Assembly (NCBI GenBank): GCA_936924235.1
Contig: CAKZHN010000457.1
Coordinates: 1 to 56,646 of the forward strand
DNA: 56,646 nt
Reading direction: 5' to 3'
Source of the DNA: an uncultured Rhodoplanes sp.
GTDB lineage: Bacteria; Pseudomonadota; Alphaproteobacteria; Rhizobiales; Xanthobacteraceae
Shown here in pieces: positions 24,950-32,791 of this stretch. The notes under the pieces are model-generated. The model worked only from the letters and a program-made list of their open reading frames with translations. It was not told the DNA's origin and ran no database searches. The position numbers and the translations under genes were made by a program. Every line of letters starts with the position of its first letter. The stretch's first letter is position 1.

Positions 24950-26359
24950 ATGAACGATGCCCAAGCCCATACCCAAATCCAGGCCCTGTTCGGTGCGCTC
25001 CGCAGCGCAGCGACGCCCGAGGTCTGCGATGCCATCGAGACCCTGATCCGCGACGGTTCAGACCGCGAGCTTTGCCGCATCAACGCGCTGGCGTTTGCGG
25101 CCAAGCACAGCCTCGACGAGGAAAAGGTGATCTCGGGCTTCCTCCACGCCTCGCGAATCGGCCTGTTCGAGCTCAACTGGAATGTGCTGTGCCCGGGCTG
25201 CGGCGGCGTTCTCGACAGCACGCAGCAGCTCAAGTCGGTCAACAAGGACCTCTACGACTGCGCGCTGTGTTCGCGGGCCTATGAGCCGACTCTGGACGAG
25301 ATGGTCGAGGTCGGCTTCACCGTGAGCCCGCGAGTGCGCCGCATCGCGGCGCACGATCCGCATTCGCTGCCGGCCTGGGAGTATTTCCGCCAGGTCTTCT
25401 GGGGCTCGGGCATCGACCTGCCGGACAACCTCGACGACATCATCGAAGAGATCACCATCGACTCCATCGAGCTTATGCCCGGCGAGAAGGCGCAGATGTC
25501 GGTGCAGTTGCCGTCCGAGTTCGTCATCGTGTTCGAGCCGGTGACGCACGCGGCACATTTCATCAACGTGCAGGGCGAGACGACCCGCGAGCGGCAGTCG
25601 CTGTCGCTGATCTACAGCAAGCTGGATTCGCCGACCGAGACCACGGAGCTCAAGCCCGGGCCGCTGCGGATTTCGGTCGAGAACAAGAGCGACGTGCGCG
25701 CGCTGCCGTCGATCTGGATCGCGGGCGATGCGCTGCATCATCTGCTCGGCACGCGGCGGCCGTTTCTCACCGCCAAGCGGATGCTGAGCAACCAGACCTT
25801 CCGCGACATCTATCGCACCGACACGCTCGACGTTGACCAGGGGCTGAAGATCACGAGCCTCACCTTCCTGTTCACCGATCTCAAAGGCTCGACCGAGCTC
25901 TACGAGCGGGTCGGCGACATCGTCGCGTACGACCTCGTGCGCGAGCATTTCCGCGTGCTGAACGAGATCGTGGCGGCGCAGGGCGGCGCGGTGGTGAAGA
26001 CCATCGGCGACGCCGTGATGGCGACGTTCCCGACGCCGGACCGCGCGCTCGCTGCGGCCTTGCGCATGCGGCAGTCGGTGCGTGACCTCAAGAAGGACCT
26101 GCTGATCAAGATCGGCATCCACGAAGGCCCGTGCCTTGCAGTGACGCTGAACGACCGGCTCGATTATTTCGGCCAGACCGTCAACATCGCGGCGCGGGTG
26201 CAGGGACTCGCCGACGAGCGCGCGATCTTCGCCACCAAGCCGGTGGTCGCGCATCCGCAGGTGGCGAAGCTGATCGAGCAGCAGAAGCTCATGCCGACCG
26301 AGCAGCTCGCGGCGCTCCGCGGCGTCAGCGACAAGATGACGGTGTTTCAGATTCCCTGA
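24950..26359 (+). CDS. Class III adenylate/guanylate cyclase with N-terminal zinc-ribbon-like domain
   Basis: A 469-residue protein. The C-terminal catalytic domain (about 300-469) has both metal Asp residues, Asp310 in FTDLKGS and Asp354 in GDAVMATF, and YFGQTVNIAARVQ near 405. It should make cAMP or cGMP from the triphosphate. The N-terminal 300 residues match the DUF5939-type region found before such domains, with two CxxC pairs (CPGCG and CALC, about residues 82-107) that could hold a metal. No membrane segment is seen. It is a single gene 157 bases after cynS. The signal it senses is unknown. Confidence 0.87.
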   Translation: MNDAQAHTQIQALFGALRSAATPEVCDAIETLIRDGSDRELCRINALAFAAKHSLDEEKVISGFLHASRIGLFELNWNVLCPGCGGVLDSTQQLKSVNKDLYDCALCSRAYEPTLDEMVEVGFTVSPRVRRIAAHDPHSLPAWEYFRQVFWGSGIDLPDNLDDIIEEITIDSIELMPGEKAQMSVQLPSEFVIVFEPVTHAAHFINVQGETTRERQSLSLIYSKLDSPTETTELKPGPLRISVENKSDVRALPSIWIAGDALHHLLGTRRPFLTAKRMLSNQTFRDIYRTDTLDVDQGLKITSLTFLFTDLKGSTELYERVGDIVAYDLVREHFRVLNEIVAAQGGAVVKTIGDAVMATFPTPDRALAAALRMRQSVRDLKKDLLIKIGIHEGPCLAVTLNDRLDYFGQTVNIAARVQGLADERAIFATKPVVAHPQVAKLIEQQKLMPTEQLAALRGVSDKMTVFQIP

Positions 26360-26371
26360 GCGCGTTGTCTG

Positions 26372-26418
26372 GGCATGATCTTTTCCGAAAACCGCTTCAC
26401 ACTTTTCGGGATCATGCC
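26372..26418. repeat. Interrupted palindrome of the Bradyrhizobium dispersed type
   Basis: GGCATGATC-TTTT-CCGAAAA (26372-26391) is the reverse complement of TTTTCGG-GATCATGCC (26403-26418) except for the TTTT bulge. It lies exactly between the stops of two convergent genes, so it can terminate both. Very similar sequences are, from memory, scattered through Bradyrhizobium-like genomes. Confidence 0.7.
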
Positions 26419-27936
26419 CTACATCTTCTGCCAGTCACCGGATGCCTCGAACGCTGCACTGGCGCGGTAGATCGTGCGTTCGTCCCAATGCTTTCCGACC
26501 AGCATCAGGCCGACAGGCAATCCATCCGACATTCCGCACGGAATGCTGATCGCCGGATGGCCGGTGGCGTTGAACGGGCAGGTGTTGCGCGTTGGCTCCC
26601 AGCTGCGCCGCGTGATCTCCTGGACCGGGGCATCCTTGGCGGGAATGGGCGAGGCCTTCATCACCGTGGTCGGCAGCATCAGCAGGTCGTACGACGCGAG
26701 CGCCGCGCCGTAGGCGGCACGAAGCCTGCGCCGCAGGTTCTGTGCCTTGCCGTAATAGTGCCCGCCGTAACGGCCGAGCGTGTACTTGGAGAAGATCGAG
26801 GCGATCTTCAGCGTATCGGCGAACTCGTCGGCGTGATCGCGCCATGTCATGCAGGCCTCGATGGCGCTGAGCGGATAAAGTCCCTCGTAACCCAGGCCGA
26901 AACCGTTCATTTCCAGCAGCGTCACGCAAGCGGCGTCGCCGCGGATCGCCGACCACACCGGGAAGCCCAGCGTCAGATGCTCCGGCACCGAGATATCCTC
27001 GACCGTCGCGCCGAGCGACTTGAAGCGCTCCGCCGTGGCGCGGACCTTGGCTTCGACGTCCGGTTCGGAATTCCGATGCCCGAAGCCCTCCTTCAGCACG
27101 CCGATGCGAAGCCCTTTGACGCCCTGCTTGAGCGACTCGGTGTAACGGTCGACTCGCGCGAGATGCTGGCGCGAGTCGAGCCCGTCAGGTCCCGCGATCA
27201 CCTCCAGCAGCAGCGCGTTGTCGGCGACGTTGGCGGTCATCGGGCCCGTGGTGTCGATGGTGGTTTCGAGCGGGCTGATGCCGGTATACGGCACCAGGCC
27301 GAAGGTCGGCTTCATGCCGACGATGCCGCAGAAGCTTGCCGGGATGCGGATCGAGCCGGCTTGATCGCCGCCGATCGCCATCGGCACTTCGCCGGCCGCG
27401 ACCAGCGCCGCGCTGCCTGACGATGAGCCGCCGGATGTGTGCCCGTGCTTTCTGGGATTCTGCACCGGCCCGGTCGAGCTGGTGTGGCTGCCGCCGGAGA
27501 GACAGTAATACTCGCACACCGCCTTGCCGGCGATCTCGCCGCCGGCATCGAGAATGCGAGTGACGACGGTGGCATCGATGTCGGGCACCGAGCCGTCGAG
27601 AAAATTCGCGCCGACCATCATCGGCACGCCGGCGAGACAGACGTTGTCCTTCAGGGCCACGCGGCGGCCGGCAAGCCGGCCGCCCGGCGAGCCCTTGATC
27701 GACGTCTTCACGTACCAGGCGCCGAGCTTGTTCTCTTCCGCGGACGGGCGCCTGCCGCCGTCGCGTGGATATTTTACCGCGGGCTTCTCGTCGGGAAACT
27801 GATCGAGCGCCGCATAGGCCGCGACCAGGGGCCCGACGATCTCCTGCGTAATGGCGAGATAGTCGTCGCTCGGCGTCATGCCGAGCTGTTCGGCGGCGTG
27901 GCGTAGATCGGCAACGCTGGGCTTTTCGAAGGGCAT
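26419..27936 (-). CDS. Amidase (amidase signature family)
   Basis: A 505-residue amidase signature enzyme. The Ser-cisSer-Lys triad is visible: Lys in VALKDNV (about residue 95), the GGSSSGSAALVAAGEVP loop with the cis-Ser (about 168), and the nucleophile in DQAGSIRIPA (about 193). It hydrolyses an amide to the acid and ammonia. It is longer than GatA and resembles the aryl/aliphatic amidases of soil Rhizobiales. It lies downstream of the DUF427 gene (79-base gap) and the hydroxyacid oxidase gene on the minus strand. Start ATG 27936 follows GGAGAAG. Substrate unknown. Confidence 0.92.
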   Translation of the reverse strand: MPFEKPSVADLRHAAEQLGMTPSDDYLAITQEIVGPLVAAYAALDQFPDEKPAVKYPRDGGRRPSAEENKLGAWYVKTSIKGSPGGRLAGRRVALKDNVCLAGVPMMVGANFLDGSVPDIDATVVTRILDAGGEIAGKAVCEYYCLSGGSHTSSTGPVQNPRKHGHTSGGSSSGSAALVAAGEVPMAIGGDQAGSIRIPASFCGIVGMKPTFGLVPYTGISPLETTIDTTGPMTANVADNALLLEVIAGPDGLDSRQHLARVDRYTESLKQGVKGLRIGVLKEGFGHRNSEPDVEAKVRATAERFKSLGATVEDISVPEHLTLGFPVWSAIRGDAACVTLLEMNGFGLGYEGLYPLSAIEACMTWRDHADEFADTLKIASIFSKYTLGRYGGHYYGKAQNLRRRLRAAYGAALASYDLLMLPTTVMKASPIPAKDAPVQEITRRSWEPTRNTCPFNATGHPAISIPCGMSDGLPVGLMLVGKHWDERTIYRASAAFEASGDWQKM

Positions 27937-28015
27937 TGGAGCTTCTCCGGACGAACCGTGTTGCTGAGCACAGCACGGACGCCGGAGTTGTTCCAGTCAC
28001 CTGAGGACGCGGCGC

Positions 28016-28381
28016 CTATGCCGGCTGCGTCTCGATCGCGTCCACGCGGTTCGGATAGAACGCCAGATGCCCGGTGATCTCCTTCATCGCCGGGAACGGC
28101 GTCTCGTAGCTCCAGATCGCGTTCTCGGCTTCGCGGCCGTCGACCTTGATGGTGTAGTACGAGGCGTCGCCCTTGTAGGGGCAGTGCGTCGAGTTCGTCG
28201 TCTTGGCGAACAATGCCATCTGCGCGTCCTCGCGCGGGATGTAGAACACCGGCTTGTAGGTCGACTCCTGCAGCACCAGCGCCCGCTTGCTGTCGGCAAC
28301 GACCTTGCCGTTGAATGTCACCCGCACGCGTTCCTTGGCGGGCGTGACGGTAATGGGATGGTCCGGACCGGGGATCTTCAT
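28016..28381 (-). CDS. DUF427 domain protein
   Basis: A 121-residue beta-rich protein. It has the DUF427 features ESTYKPVFYIPREDAQM (about 45) and HCPYKGDASYYTI (about 74). The family is of unknown function and adopts a small half-barrel fold. Its ATG overlaps the TGA of the FMN oxidase gene (ATGA), so it is made by translational coupling with it. No signal peptide is present. Confidence 0.88.
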   Translation of the reverse strand: MKIPGPDHPITVTPAKERVRVTFNGKVVADSKRALVLQESTYKPVFYIPREDAQMALFAKTTNSTHCPYKGDASYYTIKVDGREAENAIWSYETPFPAMKEITGHLAFYPNRVDAIETQPA

Positions 28382-29538
28382 TGCGGCCTCCGCTGCGTTT
28401 GCTCCTCGGCCAGCACGTCGCGGCCGATCTCGGCGATGCTCGTCTTGCCGCACAGCGCCATGGTGGTGTCGAACTCCTTGCCCAGGATCTCGATGGCGCG
28501 CGCGACCCCGGCCTGACCGCCGGCGCCCAGACCATATATGTACGACCGCCCGACAATGCACGAGCGCGCGCCCAGCGCCAGCGCCCGCATCATATCGGAG
28601 CCGGTGCGCACGCCACTGTCCATCATCACCTCGACCTGCGAGCCGACCGCATCGGCGATGCGCGGCAGCGCCGCGATTGCCGACGGCGCACCGTCAAGCT
28701 GGCGGCCGCCGTGGTTCGACACGCTGATCGCGTCGGCGCCGGTCGTCACCGCGATCCTGGCGTCATCGACGTCCAGGATGCCTTTGAGGATGAGCTTGCC
28801 CGGCCAGATGCTTTTGACCCACTCGACGTCCTTCCAGTTCAAGGTCGGGTCGAACTGGCTCGCCGTCCATTGCGCCAGCGAATTGACGTTCTCCATGCCT
28901 TTGACGTGACCGGCGAGATTGCCGAAGGTCTTGCGCTTGCCTTTGAGGATCGACAGCGCCCAGAGCGGCTTGGTCATGATGTCGATGACGTTCTTGATCT
29001 TGATCTCGGGCGGGACCGTCAATCCGTTGCGCACATCGCAATGGCGTTGCCCGAGCACCTGCAGGTCGACGGTCAGCATCAGGGCGCTGCACTTGGCTGC
29101 CGCGGCGCGCTGGATCAATTCGCGGATGAAGCCGCGGTCGCGCATCACGTAGAGCTGGAACCAGAACGGTTTGTCGACCGCGGCCGCGACGTCCTCGATC
29201 GAATTGATCGACATGGTCGACAGCGTGTACGGAATGCCGGCCGCCTGCGCGGCGCGGCAGGCCAGGATCTCGCCGTCGCCATGCATCATGCCGCCAAGCC
29301 CGATCGGCCCGAGCGCGAGCGGCACCGGCACCTTCTCGCCCAGGATGGTGGTCGCGGTGCTGCGCTTGTCCATGTTGACCAGGATGCGCTGGCGGAGCTT
29401 CAGCTTCTCGAAGTCGGTGCGGTTGGCGCGCAGGGTTTCCTGATTGTAGGAGCCAGCGTCGGCGTAATCGAAGAACATCTTCGGCACCTTGCGCCGCGCC
29501 TGCTCGCGCAGGTCCTCGATGCAGGCCATCTGCTTCAT
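28378..29538 (-). CDS. FMN-dependent alpha-hydroxyacid oxidase/dehydrogenase
   Basis: A 386-residue TIM-barrel flavoprotein of the lactate/glycolate/mandelate oxidase family. Motifs in order are MFFDYADAGSYNQETLRANR (about 20), PLALGPIGLGGMMHGDGE (about 72), SNHGGRQLDGAPS (about 265, with the catalytic His and Arg) and MMDSGVRTGSDMMRALALGA (about 295). It oxidises an L-2-hydroxyacid to the keto acid. The ATG 29538 follows GGAGGAAAAAC. It is the first gene of an operon with DUF427 and probably the amidase. Its specificity is not determined by sequence alone. Confidence 0.92.
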   Translation of the reverse strand: MKQMACIEDLREQARRKVPKMFFDYADAGSYNQETLRANRTDFEKLKLRQRILVNMDKRSTATTILGEKVPVPLALGPIGLGGMMHGDGEILACRAAQAAGIPYTLSTMSINSIEDVAAAVDKPFWFQLYVMRDRGFIRELIQRAAAAKCSALMLTVDLQVLGQRHCDVRNGLTVPPEIKIKNVIDIMTKPLWALSILKGKRKTFGNLAGHVKGMENVNSLAQWTASQFDPTLNWKDVEWVKSIWPGKLILKGILDVDDARIAVTTGADAISVSNHGGRQLDGAPSAIAALPRIADAVGSQVEVMMDSGVRTGSDMMRALALGARSCIVGRSYIYGLGAGGQAGVARAIEILGKEFDTTMALCGKTSIAEIGRDVLAEEQTQRRPQ

Positions 29539-29617
29539 TGTTTTTCCTCCCCCGCTTACCGGCCCGGAAGCTTGCCTTTGGATACCACGAATTGGCCGCC
29601 GGGCGGGTTCCCTCGCG

Positions 29618-29643
29618 GGAACGTAGGCCCAGGGGTCGGCGTT
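29618..29643 (+). promoter_or_regulatory. EcfG-type general stress promoter
   Basis: GGAAC (29618-29622), a 17-base spacer, then CGTT (29640-29643). This is the consensus of alphaproteobacterial sigma-EcfG promoters. It lies 30 bases upstream of the start of the small hydrophilic protein, a sensible distance for a transcription start. It predicts induction by PhyR/NepR-controlled general stress. Confidence 0.72.
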
Positions 29644-29672
29644 ATTCCACACATAGTGGAGAGGAGAGAGTC

Positions 29673-29870
29673 ATGGCGCATCCTGCGACCAAGAAGCGTG
29701 GCGGCGATCCGGACGTGAAGCACAAACCGGAGCATGAGAAGCCCGACGACGCGATGGAGCGGAAGCTCGAACAGGGGCTCGAGGAGTCGATGGCAGGCTC
29801 CGATCCGGTGAGCATCACCCAGCCGCCCAAGAGCAAGACCGACCATCACGAAGCGCAAAAAGAGCGCTGA
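29673..29870 (+). CDS. Small hydrophilic stress-type protein
   Basis: A 65-residue protein very rich in Lys, Glu, Asp, His and Pro, with no hydrophobic segment; it is likely disordered. It reads MAHPATKKRGGDPDVKH at the start and ends KTDHHEAQKER. ATG 29673 lies behind GGAGAGGAGAGAG. The EcfG-type promoter upstream and the perfect terminator downstream define a single-gene transcript. Similar tiny charged proteins belong to the general stress regulons of Rhizobiales, but no named family is recognised. Confidence 0.75.
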   Translation: MAHPATKKRGGDPDVKHKPEHEKPDDAMERKLEQGLEESMAGSDPVSITQPPKSKTDHHEAQKER

Positions 29871-29897
29871 AAGTCAGCGGTTTATGCCGCGTAAAAC

Positions 29898-29926
29898 AAA
29901 AAGCCGGCCCCCAAGGCCGGCTTTTT
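29898..29926 (+). terminator. Strong Rho-independent terminator
   Basis: A perfect 12-bp stem, AAAAAGCCGGCC (29898-29909) with GGCCGGCTTTTT (29915-29926), and a 5-base loop, followed by a T-rich run. It ends the small stress-protein transcript and could work in both directions. Confidence 0.92.
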
Positions 29927-30111
29927 GCTGTGTTTTGCTTTGTCGCGCCTTAGTTGCTCCTGGGCAGGTAACCCTCTAATAAGGTTACGTCGCAGCACTC
30001 CGGGCCTGCGATAAACAAGTACAATTCGGCAAACTATTGAGGCGTAGCTTGCCGGGCAATGCTGGGCGGGCGCCTTTTCTTAGCGATTGATCGAAGTCGG
30101 GGACGTACAGC

Positions 30112-31455
30112 GTGGTTCGTAAGTATTTCGGCACGGACGGCATTCGCGGGCGCGCCAACGGCGTGATCACGCCGGAGCTTGCCTTGAAGGTCGGCCAGGC
30201 CGCTGGGCTCATTTTCCAGAACGGCGATCACCGCCATCGCGTGCTGATCGGCAAGGACACCCGGCTGTCCGGCTACATGATCGAGACCGCGCTGGTCGCG
30301 GGCTTCACGTCGGTGGGCATGGACGTGCTGCTCACCGGTCCGATGCCGACGCCCGCGATCGCCATGCTGACGCGCTCGATGCGCGCCGATCTCGGCGTCA
30401 TGATCTCGGCCTCGCACAACCCGTACGACGACAACGGCATCAAGCTGTTCGGTCCGGATGGCTACAAGCTCTCCGACGAGCTCGAGCTCAAGATCGAGAA
30501 GCTGATCGAAGAGGACATCGCCAAGAAGCTCGCGAAGTCCGGCGATCTCGGCCGCGCCAAGCGCATCGACGGCGTGCGCGACCGCTACATCGAATTCGCG
30601 AAGCGCACCTTGCCGCGCAATTTGTCGCTCGAAGGCCTGCGCGTGGTGGTGGATTGCGCCAACGGCGCGGCCTATCAGGTGGCGCCGGAAGCGCTGTGGG
30701 AGCTCGGCGCCGAAGTCATCCGTGTGGGCGTCGAGCCGAACGGCTTCAACATCAACAAGGACTGCGGCTCGACCGAGCCTGCGGCGCTTGCCGCCAAGGT
30801 GCGCGAGGTGCGCGCCGACATCGGCATTGCGCTCGACGGCGACGCTGACCGGCTGATCGTCGTGGACGAGCGCGGTCATATCGTCGACGGCGACCAGCTC
30901 ATGGCGGTGATCGCCGAAAGCTTCAAGGCCGACGGCCGACTGTCCAAGCCCGGCGTGGTCGCGACCGTGATGTCGAACCTGGGCTTCGAGCGCTATCTCG
31001 GCGGCCTCGGCCTTTCGCTCGCGCGAACCGCGGTCGGCGACCGCTATGTGCTCGAGCACATGCGCGAGCACGGCTTCAATGTCGGCGGCGAGGCCTCGGG
31101 CCATATCATCCTGTCCGACTATGCCACCACCGGCGACGGCCTGGTCGCGGCGCTGCAGGTGCTGGCCGTCGTCAAGAAGCTCGACAAGCCGGTGTCGGCG
31201 GTGTGCCACCGCTTCGAGCCGCTGCCGCAGATCCTGCGCAACGTCCGCTACAAGCAGGGCAAGCCCTTGGAAAACGCCAAGGTGAAGTCCGCGATCCAGG
31301 ACGCCGAGCAGCGGCTGAACGGCCATGGCCGCCTGGTGATCCGGCCGTCCGGAACCGAGCCGGTGATCCGGGTGATGGGCGAGGGCGACGACAAGACCCT
31401 GGTCGAGGACGTGGTCGCCGGCATCGTCGACGCGCTGGCGGATGCCGCGCCGTAG
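30112..31455 (+). CDS. glmM: Phosphoglucosamine mutase
   Basis: A 447-residue enzyme that converts glucosamine-6-phosphate to glucosamine-1-phosphate for peptidoglycan and lipopolysaccharide. It has the YFGTDGIRGRAN start, the phosphoserine loop MISASHNPYDDNG (about residue 100), the metal loop LDGDADR (about 244), the sugar loop GEASGH (about 328) and the phosphate loop RPSGTEPVIRVM (about 409). The start is GTG 30112. It is transcribed alone after the terminator at 29898; the 185-base leader contains a small hairpin (GTAACC/GGTTAC, 29968-29988). Its usual partners ftsH or folP are not present. Confidence 0.97.
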   Translation: MVRKYFGTDGIRGRANGVITPELALKVGQAAGLIFQNGDHRHRVLIGKDTRLSGYMIETALVAGFTSVGMDVLLTGPMPTPAIAMLTRSMRADLGVMISASHNPYDDNGIKLFGPDGYKLSDELELKIEKLIEEDIAKKLAKSGDLGRAKRIDGVRDRYIEFAKRTLPRNLSLEGLRVVVDCANGAAYQVAPEALWELGAEVIRVGVEPNGFNINKDCGSTEPAALAAKVREVRADIGIALDGDADRLIVVDERGHIVDGDQLMAVIAESFKADGRLSKPGVVATVMSNLGFERYLGGLGLSLARTAVGDRYVLEHMREHGFNVGGEASGHIILSDYATTGDGLVAALQVLAVVKKLDKPVSAVCHRFEPLPQILRNVRYKQGKPLENAKVKSAIQDAEQRLNGHGRLVIRPSGTEPVIRVMGEGDDKTLVEDVVAGIVDALADAAP

Positions 31456-31476
31456 ACCTTCGGGGCTCGCGGCGCA

Positions 31477-31510
31477 TAGCCTTCCAAAGGACGGCGGCGC
31501 TTCGCTCGCC
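31477..31510 (-). repeat. Copy of the internal hairpin module of the dispersed repeat
   Basis: Thirty-four bases that match the reverse complement of 4748-4781 except for a few changes; the core AAGGACGGCG and the end GCTTCGCTCGCC are kept. It lies just after glmM, where it may act as a 3' end structure. Confidence 0.65.
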
Positions 31511-31652
31511 CTTGGCTGGACTTCGCAGTTGCAAAAAGTGCTGTGTTTTCAGTGTTTTCGCAGTTTAGATAACATACAAAAATCGTCGATTTCTTTTGCT
31601 CCCGGCGGTCCGGCACGTTATCGAAGAGGCCATCGGGACTATTTATCCTTCC

Positions 31653-31868
31653 ATGATCGTCTGCTCCTGCAACGTGTTGAGTGACCAGGACGTCCGCACC
31701 GCCTGCCAGGCGGAGGCGCGTCCCAAGTCGACCGGTCAGGTCTATGGCTGTCTCGGCTGTAGCGCCCAGTGCGGCCGCTGCGCCCGCACCATCCGCAAGA
31801 TCATGGACGAGGCGCTCGACACCGCAGCCGCCGCCTGCAACGGCTGTGCGGGCCATCCGAAGCCCTGA
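31653..31868 (+). CDS. bfd: Bacterioferritin-associated ferredoxin (Bfd-like)
   Basis: A 71-residue BFD-like [2Fe-2S] protein. It has CSCN near the start (Cys4, Cys6), then GCLGCSAQCGRCARTI (about residues 32-47), giving the CxC and CxxC-type ligands of the family. Bfd reduces bacterioferritin to release stored iron. The bacterioferritin gene follows 136 bases downstream, which supports the call. Extra Cys residues near the C-terminus (CNGC) are unusual for Bfd. The upstream 196 bases contain A/T-rich stretches but no clear operator. Confidence 0.88.
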   Translation: MIVCSCNVLSDQDVRTACQAEARPKSTGQVYGCLGCSAQCGRCARTIRKIMDEALDTAAAACNGCAGHPKP

Positions 31869-31943
31869 GACTCTTAAAATACCCGCCATGGAACTCGCGG
31901 TGGATGCTGCGGATTTCCGCTTGGCCGAGTCCGTCGTGAAAGC

Positions 31944-31958
31944 TTAGAATTGGTCTAA
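31944..31958 (+). promoter_or_regulatory. Irr-type iron control element upstream of bfr
   Basis: TTAGA-ATTGG-TCTAA is a perfect 5-5 palindrome with the TTAGAA/TTCTAA core of the alphaproteobacterial ICE/Irr box. It lies 46 bases upstream of the bfr start, where Irr repression in low iron would reduce iron storage. Confidence 0.68.
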
Positions 31959-32004
31959 TGAAGCGCTGCTGCGGTGCGGCGCGACTGGCATTGAGGAGTG
32001 GGTC

Positions 32005-32490
32005 ATGAAGGGTGATGCAAAGGTCGTCGAGTATCTGAACAAGGCATTGCGGCACGAGCTCACCGCCATCAACCAGTACTGGCTGCACTACCGGCTGCTC
32101 GACAATTGGGGCCTGAAGGTCCTGGCCAAGCAGTGGCGCAAGGAATCCATCGAGGAGATGGAGCACGCCGACAAGCTGGTCGACCGGATCATCTTCCTCG
32201 ACGGCTTCCCCAACATGCAGGTGCTCGACCCGCTGCACATCGGCCAGAACATCAAGGAAGTTCTCGACTGCGATCTCAAGGCCGAGATGTCGGCACGCGC
32301 GCTGTACGAAGAGGCGGCGACGCACTGCCACGGTGTGCGCGACTACGTCACCCGCGACCTCTTCGAGAAGCTGATGCACGATGAGGAGCATCACATCGAC
32401 TTCCTCGAGACGCAGATCGATCTTGTCGCCAAGCTCGGCGTCGAACTCTACTCGCAGCATCACATCGGCGAGATGGAAGAGGGCCACTGA
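32005..32490 (+). CDS. bfr: Bacterioferritin
   Basis: A 161-residue four-helix ferritin. All ferroxidase ligands are in place: Glu18, Glu51, His54, Glu94, Glu127 and His130. Met52, the haem ligand between subunits, is also present. Bacterioferritin oxidises and stores iron in a 24-subunit shell. It follows bfd and an Irr-like box, so it should be repressed in low iron. ATG 32005 follows GAGGAGTGGG. The length is normal for the family. Confidence 0.97.
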   Translation: MKGDAKVVEYLNKALRHELTAINQYWLHYRLLDNWGLKVLAKQWRKESIEEMEHADKLVDRIIFLDGFPNMQVLDPLHIGQNIKEVLDCDLKAEMSARALYEEAATHCHGVRDYVTRDLFEKLMHDEEHHIDFLETQIDLVAKLGVELYSQHHIGEMEEGH

Positions 32491-32609
32491 TTCGCCGATC
32501 GTGGGCGCAGATTTTTTGCGCGCGGTCCGGATTTTGCCGGTAACGAATCGGTAAACCGGTACGGCACTCGGCACAGCGATCGCGCCGGAGCATCCGGCGA
32601 AAGGCCAGC

Positions 32610-32650
32610 AACGGCCTGAGAATTCTCCGCGCGGGAATTCTCAGGCCGTT
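32610..32650 (+). terminator. Long perfect hairpin after bfr
   Basis: AACGGCCTGAGAATTC (32610-32625) and GAATTCTCAGGCCGTT (32635-32650) form a 16-bp stem. The 9-base loop contains CCGCGCGG, which is itself a palindrome. A U-run is weak (GTTTGCATTT), so termination is probable but the element may also protect the bfr mRNA. Confidence 0.7.
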
Positions 32651-32668
32651 TGCATTTCGGCGCGTTCC

Positions 32669-32709
32669 TTAACAATCACGGTTAAAAAGTAAGGTTAAGC
32701 CTCGCTTAA
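32669..32709 (+). promoter_or_regulatory. Cluster of TTAA half-sites with one CtrA-like box
   Basis: Four TTAA motifs lie at 32669, 32682, 32695 and 32706. The last two are spaced by seven bases (TTAA-GCCTCGC-TTAA), the consensus spacing for CtrA. This is about 85 bases upstream of the outer-membrane protein start, a normal place for cell-cycle control of an envelope gene. The other pairs are spaced by nine bases and may be chance. Confidence 0.45.
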
Positions 32710-32791
32710 ACATTCGCTGCCATCTTCGCCCTCAGTTTTGTTCCTCGTGGAGTCGCGTTTGTCCGGCTTCGCGTCACGAGAGGGTAATGTC

